64,000 nt of DNA, taken from NCBI RefSeq assembly GCF_963576615.1, contig NC_088717.1, positions 22,843,344 through 22,907,343 of the forward strand, read 5' to 3'. Positions 15,556 through 30,500 of the stretch are shown piece by piece (the stretch's first letter is position 1; every line of letters begins with the position of its first letter). The notes under the pieces are model-generated. The model was not told the origin of the DNA and did no database searches. It was given only the letters and a program-made list of their open reading frames with translations. The stretch is from Watersipora subatra. Taxonomy: Eukaryota > Bryozoa > Gymnolaemata > Cheilostomatida > Watersiporidae. The position numbers and the translations under genes are program-made.

Positions 15556-18500
15556 ATGGAGGTAAGATTCTACTATCGGTTAATTAGACTTTTCTTTGAA
15601 AATCACCTGAGTAATTAAGGTATCTACATTTTAATGTATATTTCCAACTTTAATGTACTTTTTTCAATTTAAGAAAGCTAAAATTTTGTGTTGTTGGTCT
15701 CTTAGAAACATGACATCTTTTTAGCCATCTGTTCTTTTAAAATATTTTAGTTCAGTAAACTTTCTGATGAGCAAAACAATGAATTCAGTTAATACTCAAC
15801 TTTAAACAATCAAGGGTTATGTATAAGTCTTTGACTGCGCAAAAGTTTCTTTCTGACTGGAAAACGCTTTTCTTAGCTGAAGTACTAGCACTAGTACTAG
15901 TCTGAGAACACAAATTTTCTAATAAAAAATCCAGAGAAATTAATAAAAAACAACTTGACATATTTTTCTTAAGTTAAACCTCTAAATCCTTGTAACTTTG
16001 AATTTCAGATAAAGCAATTATTTGAGTTTCATGCTTTATGCTATTTATCCTTACTGTTTCACTGTGGAACAAATTCTTATGTTGTTTATGTTAGTAAACC
16101 TTGTGATATATAAAACTCTACACTACAAACATTTATTTGAAACATATCTAAAATTTGATACAGTTAAAACTTTAGCAGTGGTGCATCTTATTTGCTTGAT
16201 ATATGCTTTGGGATAAAAGTGGGAGGATGGTGCATAGCATATTTTGATACTTTGAGACATAGTTAAATTGTTGTACACTGCATAATTTAAGCGTGTACTA
16301 TGTTGCAGTGATTTCAGGAAATGTGGCAGTTGTTTAGATAGGCAAAGGTGTATCCATTATTAAAGATATGAGTGCAGTAATAGTCATGGAACACACTAAA
16401 ACTTGCATGACACCAAATTCTGTCAGATGCAAATTGAATATCTTCGATGTGATGCAATAAAGGCCATGTTATAAACATACTTAGAAAATAGGCTCCAAAT
16501 TTTATCTTTTACGAATTATCTGCATGGCTTGTGTTACTTGGAATGCCACATATTACTACCAATTAGTTTCCCTATCTCTTGATCTCACTCTCCCTCTTTC
16601 TCCCTTTATTTCCATTTCTCACAGTACCTGATTGTTTTCGTATCTTAATTGCGCCATTATCAGAATGAAACAGAATGGACAGAAAAGATTGAAATTATAA
16701 AATATGTATTTATTGTGTAATTTCTTGAGTGTCAGTCAAATGAGATTAAACTATTTCTTAGACACTGCTCTTAGTGCTCACACCATGTTAAGACTGCAAT
16801 CCTTATAATCTTGTTATTCCAAACCACCATTAAATAGTTTTCTTTGTTCTCTAAATTCTGCTTCTGTAGTATTGCATAATCAGTAGCAAGTCCATTTCTG
16901 CTCAATGTATGGCAGACCATGACTAAAACGTAATACTCTATATTTCGCTGTTGGAAATCTTTCACCGCATCAAGTTCAACAGTTTTTGTCACGCCATTTC
17001 AAAATATCTAGTAGAAAAACAGAAGTATGTGTAAACCTCCCCTTAGTGTAATGGTGTTTCTAGACATTAAAAACTCGCGCCAAGATTTCTAGCAGCATAA
17101 GACTATGACTAGCTGAAAAATACTTCCTAAGGGTATTCAGATATCAGAATGCAGAAAGTTAAATAAAGTTTCAAAAGATTCATTTTCTAGTTGATTTTGA
17201 AAAGTGTACAATAAGTGTAGAATTTCAAACACTAGATGCAATATGATGTATCTTACAGCTTCGGAGCAAGAATAATATAGAGCAAAGAATGACTGCAAAT
17301 GGAACTGTAAGTGCTACCTCTCATCTAATGAATAATAATTTCAATGACAAAATTACTTTTATAAATATTTAGCTTATCAGCTGTGTTACCCAGATAGTTA
17401 TGTTTATTACAGCCGATTACAATTGGCGATCACGTATACGCTGTCTACCAAAATGAAGGAGTTTTTGAAGCTGTAGTGATTGGTTTTCCACGCAACAAGG
17501 GTGAGTTGTATTTGAGTTTTTACTATTTTGAACAATTTGATATGAATATTAAATAAAAAAATTTTATGTTCAAGTTATGTTTTTTATAAAATTTTAATGC
17601 AAGAATTCGAGCTCAAATTATAACACAAAACATCAGAAAATCAAACTCCTCAATGCTTTACATGTTTTAGCTCATGATAAATTAAATGATTCATTTCATT
17701 TAAAAGCATGCATTTATAAGATTTGTCAGTAAACCAGATTGTTTTATCAACATTGGAGCTACTGAATTGCTTATAAAATTGCTAGCCATGACAAACAGAT
17801 TCTATAAAAATATGCTAGAATGATTCCGCATTCCTGCTTCGAGCCTAGATTCATATCTCTTGACAAAACAACTTTTGGTTCAAGTTCAACAACAGTTCCT
17901 GTGTCAACTAATTAATACAAAATATTTTTTGCAGCGTTGGTGAAAATAAAATATCTTGAGGATGGGCACAAAAAAAGTGTTAAATTAGAAGATATTTCTG
18001 TAAGGGTAAGTGAAATTTGCCTCATCTGTCTTTCTTTGTTGATTTTCTAGGGTATTGCTTGTTTTTAGGCATGTTCCTGGAAGTGATGTATAAAAAACAC
18101 TAGGAGTATAATGATATAGGTTTTGAAGGAGCGATAGTTAAGCTGCTGCATATCAGTGTAAAATATTAAACAGTAAAATATTGCAGTTGTTCAAAACAAC
18201 TATCATAAGGTATTTTTTGCAAGCATTTACATAAATCACTTCGGAAATAAGTTGAAACTTTCAAAATAATTTAAACTGATTCAATATTTTAGGAGGCGGA
18301 CTGTCTACCAGTTGCAGGTAAATATTAAGCATGGTTGCTGAAATCTATTTGCTTTTTCAAAGCGTTACTCTGTTCTCAGTTTGAATGTCTGATTTAAAAT
18401 CAACAGAACAAGTATATGACATGTTGATTGTCATGGTTTAACGAAATAGCATCATTGCAGCTCAAGCTGGATCCTCTCTCAAGCTACCTCAAAATGGTGA

Positions 18501-21500
18501 GGCTTTCAAAAAAACAGTGTGGATACAGAATCTATTCCATGTAAGTCTTACTGATAGCGAACTAAATAATTAATTGTTGTTGATGCAATAAAGTCCTTAT
18601 TATTGCGATTTGAGGACACTTTTTTATGGATTACTTGCAATGATAATTTTTGCAAAGGTTATTGAATGTCAAAGTGGCAGTAAATTAAATTTATGTTCAA
18701 TTAAAGGGAGCCGCTATGTTTTTAAAATTTTTCCTATAGTGGCATTTAATCCGAGTCGTCGTTCAAATAAAAACAGTTTTCAAATATAAGTGTTGCGGTA
18801 TGTAGCATTTTGCTACCCTAAAATACTGTTATTAATGTCATTGGTGTGACAAAAACTATGCTAAAACTGATTAACAAGTCAACTATTATTTTGATGACAA
18901 ACCCTTTCGTATAAACAGACTGATACATCCATAAAATATTAATAACTTGGACAAACCTGATGTAGGTCATTAATCTAAAGGCCTGCTAGAATTCCTCTAA
19001 GGTTCTAGTCTATCAAAAGTATTCCTGGTTTGAAGATTACAGCCATTTAAAAAATTTCTATTTTTAAGCTGTTTGTTCTAGTACAACTCTGCTAAAAATA
19101 TTTGCCCAAAGATTCAAGTTGAATAGAAATGCTCATAAATTTTTTTCAGAAATCCTTGCTAAATATTGGTTTGCGGCTCCAAAAACTATTTTAGGGTATC
19201 TTGCTACTTACATCTAAAAAAATTAATAGGTCTGTTGAGTATTTAACATAGAAACTTTTAGACACACAATGATGGTCCTTTCAATTGCAGGCGCCACTAC
19301 TCACTAATTTTGAAAGCCCTTGTTACTTTGCCCAAGTGATAGCTTCTTCGGCTCTTCATTGCGTAGAGTATCAAGGTAAGGTTTCCATGTTTGTCATTTT
19401 TGAAATATGTTGCAATAATGTTGTTAATTAAATACAGTGACTTATTGTACAAAAACAATAACAATTGGATTCAACTTTTAGAGATCCTGTCAGCGGCAAG
19501 AGAAAGGGCTGTTGTTAGCGCAGGTAATTATATATGCAGTTATCTCTGCTATATTTAACACTAGCTGGTTGGAGCACAAAAGCACAAATCTTACCATACG
19601 CTGGCCTAGAATTGTTTGTGATCTCCCCTTCTTAGAGCAAAATAATGTGACAACAGATCAAAAATAAATACTCATAAATGCACAATGATGAACTTTCAAG
19701 AAAATTTAGTAATATGGATTTAGTAACAATAGACTTTTTCAAATAGCAAAATTAAAGGTTAATTGTAACTTAGTTGCTATTAAGGTATTTCAAATATATT
19801 TTGTAGTAAACACTAAGTGGCAAGCTGAGGACGAAACATCAAATAAGTTTCATGCAGGTAATGGTAATCAAGTTAAAACATATAGAATTTTGCATAATGT
19901 TGTGCAAATATATTATAATAATGTTCTGTTGAGTTTGATAGGAATAAACTTTGTTAACATTTGCGGTCATGTTGTTACAGAAAAAATAGGTGTCGAACTC
20001 GCTGAACAATCTGACCTTGAAAATAACACATTCATGGAATCTCAGAATACTCCTCTCTTCGCATCATCACCAATAAGTTTAGCAAGATGTGGTATGCTTT
20101 TACTAGTCCAACATTTCATAAAAGTTTGATACTTAATTCTTTACTTGATTGACACAATTTCAAAGAGCTGGAACATGTCTATGGGAAATATTTTACAGCT
20201 ACACCACGAGTGAACCAGATGCAGACACCAGAAAGTCCTGTCAAAGCGGAATGGAAACCTTCAAAAAGTGAGTCCAAAAAGTCGTTATAATGTTCAGTGA
20301 AGAATGTTTTGAGCACAATTTAAAAAGAATTGTATATTGTTGTGTTCACTGCATGGTGACCAAAATTATAGCCAAGCTTGAATATCATTTACTTTACAAG
20401 CTTGATCATTTACTATAACGACCAAAACACTTGGAAATTATAAAGAAATATTAACCAGCGCGTTAAAATATCTGCAAACTTTTGAAACATTTCTCATGAG
20501 CTAATTACGGTAATCTAATATAAGTATCGTGTCAAAAGTTATTGTTGGTTGTACCATGACTTTAATCCATAATTGCAAAGCTACACACAGATTTAAACAA
20601 TTATAAAGCCACTGTAGCATGATATATTGTAATTGGAAGTACGAAAAGGCTTTTGAGTTCGAAATGGCTTTTGAGTTCGAAAAGGGTTTTGAGTGCAAAA
20701 GGGGTTTTGAGTTTGGGTACTATTGAAACCTGTAGAATGGGAATATCGAGAAATAACTAGTTGTGCACTTGGACGTTAATCACAACTTAGATTCGAGTTA
20801 GAATACATTTTTTTTCCATTCAAAAATAAAAGTTTAAAAAATGAAAATATTTAACCATGCACAAAGCATGTACATATGTAATAAATTGTTCCAGCTATAC
20901 AATAATACTTCAACCTAGGGGCACAATAATGAAAAATTCTTAATTCTAGCTCATCAATAAGCGTGAATTGTTGTTCTGCTTTTAACTAAAATTAGACTCG
21001 TTAAAACCTAAGCTGTTTTTTTAATGCTTGAGTTCTGCACATTCCTATTTTCACAGTTTTACTTTGTTTTGGGAAATGATATAAATATTTCAAAATAGGA
21101 AGGACAAAACTTGTCATCTTTAGAGATCTCAAATGCCCAATGCACCAATTTATCTGACTAAAGTTTTTGAAATTATATTTGAAAAAATGGAGGGTTCACA
21201 GAACTAAGTAACTTGTTGATAGACCTTACTCCTATTATTACTTTTTAATCCATGCTTTATTTATTATTTTGAAAATAGGTTCTAGAACTGGAGAAAGGCC
21301 TGAAGCAATTTTGCCTCTATCTCCTGGAATAACTTATTACGGTATGCTAAACAGTTTTTCTATCAAACAATAGCCAATTTTCTAATTATCCAATTCTATA
21401 TCACAGATCCCAATTTACTAGTATGTTACTAGTCTGTAAGTCATATTTGATAATTAAATGTTGTTTAGTAATGTAAATCTCATTGTTGCAGATGATGAAC

Positions 21501-24500
21501 AATTAGATGACAGTGAGAAGCTAGTTAACAGCCGCACCAACTCATCAGGTAAAAAGTGCTAACAAATGTTTGTGTTAAATCTTATTATCCTCATAAAGCG
21601 CAGTTAAATAGCTAAGGTTAACACTGCATAACTATTTACAGTACTATAACATTTTTAAATTGTTAAAAGATCTATTTAAAACTGTTTTTAAATTTTTGAA
21701 TAATGTGTTTGCAGCCCGTGTTATAGAAAATGCTAAGGAATGGCTATTCTTTGCAGAGACATAATGTACTAGCATATACGTAATATATATATAGCATATA
21801 CATAATGTACTAACATATACATATTGTACCAGCATATGCATAATGTACTAGCATATACATAATGTACTAGCACATACATATTGTACTAGCATATGCAAAA
21901 TGTACTAGCATATACATATTGTACTAGCACATACATATTGTACTAGCATATACATAATGTCCTAGCACATACATAATGTACAAGCACAAACATAATGTAC
22001 TAGCATATACATAATGTACTAGCATATACATAATGTACTAGCATATACATATTGTACTAGCACATACATATTGTACTAGCATATACATAATATACTAGCA
22101 CATACATATTGTACTAGCATATACATAATATACTAGCACATACATAATGTACTAGCATATACATAATGTACTAGCATATACATATTGTACTAGCATATAC
22201 ATAATATACTAGCACATACATAATGTACTAGCATATACATAATGTACTAGCATATACATATTGTACTAGCATATACATAATGTCCTAGCACATACATAAT
22301 GTACAAGCACATACATAATGTACTAGCATATACATAATGTACTAGCATATACATAATGTACTAGCATATACATAATGTACCAGCATATACATAATGTACT
22401 AACATATACATATTGTACCAGCATATGCATAATGTACTAGCACATAGATAATGTACAAGCACATACATAATGTACTAGCATAAACATAATGTACTAGCAT
22501 TTACATAATATACTAGCACATACATAATGTACTAACATATACATAATGTACTAGCATATACATATTGTACTAGCATATACATAATGTCCTAGCACATACA
22601 TAATGTACAAGCACATACATAATGTACTACCATATACATAATGTACTAGCATATACATAATGTACTAGCATATACATATTGTACTAGCATTTACATAATA
22701 TACTAGCACATACATAATGTACTAACATATACATAATGAACCAGCGTATACATAATGTACTAGCATATACATAATGTCCTAGCACATACATAATGTACAA
22801 GCACATACATAATGTACTAGCATATACATAATGTACTAGCATATACATAATGTACTAGCATATACATAATGTACCAGCATAAACATAATGTACAAACATA
22901 TACATATGGTACCAGCATATGCATAATGTACTAGCACATAGATAATGTACAAGCACATACATAATGTACTAGCATATACATAATGTACTAGCATATACAT
23001 AATGTACTAGCATATACATATTGTACTAGCATTTACATAATATACTAGCACATACATAATGTACTAACATATACATAATGAACCAGCATATACGTAATGT
23101 ACTAGCATATACATAATGTCCTAGCACATACATAATGTACAAGCACAAACATAATGTACTAGCATATACATAATGTACTAGCATATACATAATGTACTAG
23201 CATATACATATTGTACTAGCACATACATATTGTACTAGCATATACATAATATACTAGCACATACATATTGTACTAGCATATACATAATATACTAGCACAT
23301 ACATAATGTACTAGCATATACATAATGTACTAGCATATACATATTGTACTAGCATATACATAATATACTAGCACATACATAATATACTAGCATATACATA
23401 ATGTACTAGCATATACATATTGTACTAGCACATAGATAATGTACAAGCACATACATAATGTACTAGCATATACATAATGTACTAGCATATACATAATGAA
23501 CTAGCATATACATATTGTACTAGCATTTACATAATATACTAGCACATACATAATGTACTAACATATACATAATGAACCAGCATATACATAATGTACTAGC
23601 ATATACATAATGTCCTAGCACATATCATTAATAAGCTTCGGCAATGTTTGAGAATTTCTACTCATTCACAATGCATCCCATCAGAGTTCTAGGTGTAACC
23701 TACCTGGAATGTTAGCTAATAACTTTTAGACAACCTCATGGAAGAAATGTTTATGGAATAATATGCAATGTTCTCCTGATATTGTGAGAATGTTATGCAA
23801 TATTATTTGATAAACATTCCAGCAACGTATTTCCCACAATCTTGCTGGGATGTTATGGGAAATACATTCCAGCAAAGTATGAAACGTTGAAAACATTCCA
23901 TACTTTGCTGGAACTTTGAAAATGTGTCTACAAATAATATTGTGACAATTTTAATGAAACGTTTTTGGGACTTTTCAGAACATCCCTGGAACGTTCTGCG
24001 AACGCAAAATTGTTAGTTGGAAACTTGCGGAATTGCAATAACTTATTCCTTGCATTGCAATTGCCATCACATGCAGTTGTAAAGTTAAACCAATATTTGC
24101 TGGTAATTTGGACTTACATCAATGCCATATTGCATCTCTTAAAAATTTTAACCTGTTTGGAGTGCAAATTTAAATTTACTGAAATAGTTCTTAAAATTTG
24201 TGTCCTTGAATGGTTCACATTAACTATTTTTGGGATGTTAGTTAATATTTCTGAGGCAAAGATATAGAAGGAATGCTGGTAGAATATTACATAGTGTTCT
24301 ATCCCAAATGTCGGAGTGTAGTGCAATAACATTTCGTAAATGTTCAGCAACGTATTTTCTACAACGTTACTGAAACACCATATAAATTATGTTCATGCAG
24401 CATGATTTTTTACAATGTTGCTGCAATGTTAAAAATGTGTCGCCAAATAACCTTGTGACAAAGTTGCAATGTCATATTTCTAGAATTATCCGGAACGTCT

Positions 24501-27500
24501 ACATATGGTTCTAGTAATATAAAATTTTCAGTCGAATTTTTAACATAATACGTAATATAATAACTTGCTAAAAACAAAATACAGAAAAGATTTCCTAGAA
24601 CGAATACATAGACAAATGTTGTGATTTTTAAAAAGTAGACGCTGAAAAGAAAATCGTTATAACCTATTTTTATGAATTTTGGCTGTTTTGTTATAGAAAG
24701 GTTGAGTGTCGAACACGTTGAACAATCTGATCTTGAAAAGAACACATTCATGGAATCTCAGAATACTCCTCTCTTCGCATCATCACCAATAAGTTTAACA
24801 AGATACGGTATGTTTTTACTACTCTAATACTTCATAAAAGTTTGATACTTAATTCTTTATCTAATTGATATAATTTCAAAGAGCTGGAACATGTCTGTGG
24901 GAAATATTTTACAGCTGCACCACCAGTGAACCAGATGCAGATGCCAAAAAGTGCTGTCAAAGTGGAATGGAAACCTTTCAAAAGTGAGTTCGAAGAATCT
25001 ATATGTTCAGTGAAGAATGTTTTGAGCACAACTTTTTAGGCATTGTATATCGATGTGTTTACAGCATGGTGACCAAAATTATAGCCAAGCTTGGAGATTA
25101 TTTACTGTACAAGCTTGATCATTTACAATAATGACCAAAACACTTGATAATTATACAGAAATATTAACCAGAGCTATAGAATATCTGCAAACTTTTGAAA
25201 CATTTCTCATGAGCTAATTAACGGTAATGTAATATAAGTATCGTGTCAAAAGTTATTGTTGGTTGTACCATGACTTTAATCCATAATTGCAAAGCTACAC
25301 AAAGATTTAAACAATTATAAAGCCACTGTAGCATGATATATTGTAATTGGAAGTACAAAAAGGCTTTTGAGTTCGAAAAGGCTTTTGAGTTTGAAAAGGG
25401 TTTTGAGTTCAAAAAGGGTTTTGAGTTTGGTTACTATTAAAACCTGTAGAATGGGAATATCGAGGAATAACTAGTTGTGCATTTGGACGTTAATTACAAC
25501 TTAGTTTCGAGTTACTATACATTTTTTTTTCAATTCAAAAACAAAAGTTTAAAAAATGAAAATATTTAACCATGCACAAAGCATGTACATATGTAATAAA
25601 TTGTTCCAGCTATACAATAATACTTCAACCTAGGGGCACAATAATGAAAAATTCTTAATTCTCGCTCATCAATAAGCGTGAATTGTTGTTCTGCTTTTAA
25701 CTAAAATTTGACTCGTTAAAACCTAAGCTGTTTTTTTAATGCTTGAGTTCTGCACATTCCTATTTTCACAGTTTTACTTTGTTTTGGGAAGTGATATAAA
25801 TATTTCAAAATAGAAAGGACAAAACTTGTCATCTTTAGAGATCTCAAATGCCCAATGCACCAATTTATCTGACTAAAGTTTTTGAAATTATATTTGAAAA
25901 AATGGAGGGTTCACAGAACTAAGTAACTTGTTGATAGACCTTACTCCTATTATTACTTTTTAATCCATGCTTTATTTATTATTTTGAAAATAGGTTCTAG
26001 AACTGGATTGCGCTCAACAAGTCTCCGAAAGCAGGTAGCCACCATGGCACAAATACTAAACCTAAAAAAAAACGAACTTGATTCTCTTGCCAACTTCATG
26101 GGGCACGATATTAGGGTACACCGACAGTATTATCGCCTCTCTGATGAAGCCACACAGCTTGCAAAAATTTCCAAAATTCTTATGGCTGCAGACAGTGGAA
26201 ACATGGCGTCATACTGCGGCCAGTCGCTAGACTCTATCAACGTCGATGATGAGTTTGAAGGTTAGTATTGAATTCAAGTTTTGTAAAGTCAGTAATTCAT
26301 GTCTTATCTCATAAAAGCTTTCTCTGTTATCACCCAATAACTGCACCTAACTAGGTATTTCCAACTGATACCACATGAAACAGCTTGAGTTGTACATTAT
26401 AATTAAGATGCCTATATTTTGTGATCTGTTGAAAAGTTCACTTTCAGACATTGTGCTTTTCAGCAAATAAGTAACGTAGTCAAAACTTAATACTAAATAA
26501 TTTTTTCTTATAAGCGTACTTCCAAATGTACTACCACTGATAGATTTGCCAAATTTTTAAAACACATACACTAAAAATGGAAAGCTTTATATCAAATCAA
26601 ACTTGTGCATTACCAAGTTTTAAATTTATTTAAAAACCTATATACATGAGACTTAATTATTTGGTTGATTTGGTAGTTTTTTACCTAATTTCAACAGCCC
26701 TGAGCGACTATTATCAATTTTAGTTAATGTACTGTTCATAAATATTTCGAAGACTTTCGGTGTTTTATTCGTTCCACTGAATATTGAAAAAATAAAATTT
26801 TTATAACAGTAAGTATATGAACGTTTGTTCAGCAAGTTTGACAAATCTATTAGCTAATTATTAGTAATAACTAGGTAATGCAATGGAGTTGAAGTTTGGC
26901 ATGATAGACAGGTCACCCATTTGCAAACAATTACAGTGATGGTTTCAAGACAATTTTGTGTTTCAGATATCTGTCAATTGGCTTTATATTTATTATTTAA
27001 ATAATAGAACAAGTAAAAAGAGAAATTAAATTAATTGGTAAAAAGGATGAAAATTACCAATCAATTAACTCATTGCAGCCTTTTCTTTTTAGTTTCAGAA
27101 GAAGTAACGGAGCCAACCATGGAGTCACGAAAGGATGGTATGTATGTGAAGCCATTTAAACAGTGTAACATTAAGCTGTCTGTCTTTATTTTTAATTAGA
27201 AAGTAAGCCACAAAAATCCATCTGGTCATTTTGTAGATTCATTTGCAAACTGAATTGAAACCTTTTTTGTGATTATATAAAATACGTATTTGTTAAAAGA
27301 CAGTTGTCAAATAAAGACAATTATGTAGTGCAGTTGTTCTATTACTGGCTGTTGTTTGCAAAAGAAAACAACAGTGAAATTGAAGCCACAAGGTAATTTA
27401 TTGAATCTTAAAACTATCCAAATGGGCAACCAAATAATGTCATTTAATAAATTTGGGTTTGACGCTTGGCTACTTCAGCGCTTCAGTGCATAACAAGCAC

Positions 27501-30500
27501 GACCCAATAATTGAATGCATACCACACTCGTTTTGTTGTCATCAAAATTTCAAACAACCTAAGAAAGGCAAGGCTCAAATTGGTTAGGAAACAGAAGAGT
27601 CTTGCGGTGTAATTTACATCAGTTATAACTTGATAGGAAGTCTAAGTTTGGATTGTGGACATTGGTTGCTGTGATGGAAAGTGCTCACCAGATTACTAAT
27701 AACGATTGTTAAACTACATCTATGCTTCTTATTGCTTATTAGATTCTTCAACTAACTTAAACCTTTTGTTGCAGGAAATGATAATGTTCAAAATGTAAAA
27801 CCCTCTGGACCAGACAATACAATTGTACCGAACGATTCAGGTAAGACTAGGGAATATAACATTTTAACAACATGGTTGTTGAAATTTTATATTCGCCATG
27901 GTTGTTAAATGTACATTCCCCCATTTAAAAATGACTGTTGGCAATTTTAATCAGTCTTCAGAGAAAATACTTAATTATCTTAAGCAATCTTCAAAATGAC
28001 GATGCTTTACAACTGAGTGAGTTTTTGAATATTTATTACTGAGCTTTTGTTTGGCAAAGGTTAAAAACGGTACAAAAAGTGAAATGTGTGATAAATAAAT
28101 TAAACTTTTAGCTCAATTTTTGTCTCAATGCTACGTATTTAAAAAACTAGATGCATTGAGATTGAGAGTTTTCACATAAATTCATTATTAATAACAAATA
28201 AATAAAATCATGTGTAAACTTTTCAATTTGAAAAAGCATGTGTGGTGGCCTATTATTTGTGAAAAAAAATAAAACTGTAGGTTTAAAGATGAAAGAATCA
28301 TTTTCATGCTTCCAATGTAAAGCTGTTTATGTACTTATTGCTGATTGAATAAAATATTGGCTTTATTTGATTAATTTACAATCAAATCTTTTGCGAAATG
28401 GTCTAATTTATTATCAATTGTTTGTTACAGTAAAAACATTGGATATCGTTTTTTTCTCACATGTATTTTTCTCATGAATAAATCAAACCTAAAAACTCTT
28501 AATACGGCGAATTAATGACAATTTGCATATAAGAAGACCTAGAAATGCAACACACTAAACAGACCTATCACAGAAAAACATTGCAGACCTTTGTATGGTT
28601 TGCATAAAACATTTCAGATTAATGAACAATCAATCAACTGGTCTATAGTGCCGTACTTACAAGGAGGCAACTGAAAAGCATGGTTACATTCTAGTCTGGC
28701 TTCAGTTTTGCTAAGATAAATCTTCATTTTTGACGTAATTCCTTCTTTGCGATAACCAGCTGTGTTAGACGCGTAACAAACATGAAGTATTCACATATTG
28801 TAGGATGAATAGAATTCATATGATTATCTGTTGAGCAATAATACTAGCGTTGGTGAAACTGCTTTTATATGAGAGTAATCAGAGTTATGTGCGCACAAGC
28901 CGGCCGTTAATTTTGTAACTTGTTTATGCAATTTAAACTCAGATATATTTAACTGCAATTTAATCTGGATATACAAATTGACAACTTTCACTGTGTTTAT
29001 AATAAAATTAGCATCAATTGCAAAATAACCAACATATTTGCTAAGGACTATTGCCTTTTATTTAAAGTTTAGGATTAAAAATTTATATTTATAACTAAAT
29101 AAGGTTTTTGTTTGTGTCTGTTTGCTGATGAATTTTATTAGCTTTTTAGGGAAAGCTGCAATCAAAATATGGATATAACTTGAAAATGAGGAAAAAAAGT
29201 ATAATAAATTGTAAATTTTTAAAAAAGTTACCAACTACTGTGGAGTAATATGCTAATAAACATTAAAACCTTAATATTATAGCTCTTTTTTATCAATTTT
29301 GCAACAAATGAAAAAAACGATGATATAAAAGATCTGAGTATTGCTAACGAGTATGCAAGTACATTGGTTTTTTTATCTTTAGACTAGCTGTGCTACCCGA
29401 CGTTGTGCAGTTAATAAAAAAGTCTTTGATCAGAAAATTGATTTGTATTTAGCATATAACAACATTTGCCATTCTAACTTTCAAACTGTGTACATATCGT
29501 GAGGACATTTGTGTAATGAGAATTGCCTGGCAGAATGCAATTGGAAAATGTTAGTAAGTTAACTAATAACAATCTCTTACGCAATCGCCCTGCTTAGTAC
29601 ACAAAGCCGTTGGATATTTGCTCTCATATAATGACTTATATCCGCAAGCTTGCGACTCAATCTCATTGGCCTAATGGTTACGCCAGTCAAATTGGTAAAT
29701 GGTAGGACCGAGATCATTTGTTCTTGGGTACGGAGTCTTTATTCTAAGAATTTAATAGCTATAGCCGGAGGGACAAACATACACACATACTTTGAGAAAT
29801 ATATATACAGTGAAACACGGATAACTCAAACTTCAAGGGATCAAGCAAAAGTGTTCGAGTTATTAGAGTGTTCAAGTTATCAGGACAGTCATAAGTGCAT
29901 ATATTTATCCGTAGATACATGTACATATACAAACTATATATCAATCAAAAGCATAGATTGCTTGTTGCAAGTTAAAGGGTCTCTCATGTGAAGTTTTAAA
30001 TATTTTTAATCAGAAAGTATAGATATTTTTCTATCACTTGAGATTTGTTTGTTGCTTTAGGAGATGTGACGGCCAGGACGTTCTCAGATTAAAATTGGCA
30101 AAACTTGATCGCTGTTAAAACGCTCAGAAAAAATACATACGTATTTTTCTACCGAGCGTTTTAACCAAGATCAACTTTGCAGTAATTCAGTTATTACAAA
30201 ATTGCTTTACTATTAAAAACCCATTATAAATTTTGCCGATATTACTTTGAAGTTATCCAAATTTTGCCTCGCTTTTCTTGCTTTTGAAGGGCTTATCGCT
30301 GAGCGGATGTTTGGTAAAATTTGATTTTTTCAAACCTTTAGAAAAGTCGTTAATGAAAATATCTGCTGATGTTGGTAATGACGAGGCCTAAGAACTACTA
30401 AAAGTCGATGTTTATCTCTATGGCTCAGAATAGAGTGGTATTCTAAAGCGATAGTAACAACCGTCTCGGTAGCCATTTGGCAAAAAACTGTTCGAGTTAA

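Noticed and set aside
18461..18496. Shorter exon 6 using the GTGAGG donor at 18497
   Set aside because: The longer form to 18540 ends at a stronger GTAAGTCT and joins exon 7 in phase. The short form would not join it in phase.
25994..26260. Active tyrosine recombinase or bacterial integrase
   Set aside because: Only the box II to Tyr part is encoded. The box I Arg and catalytic Lys are absent from all exons, and the exon sits in a spliced eukaryotic gene.
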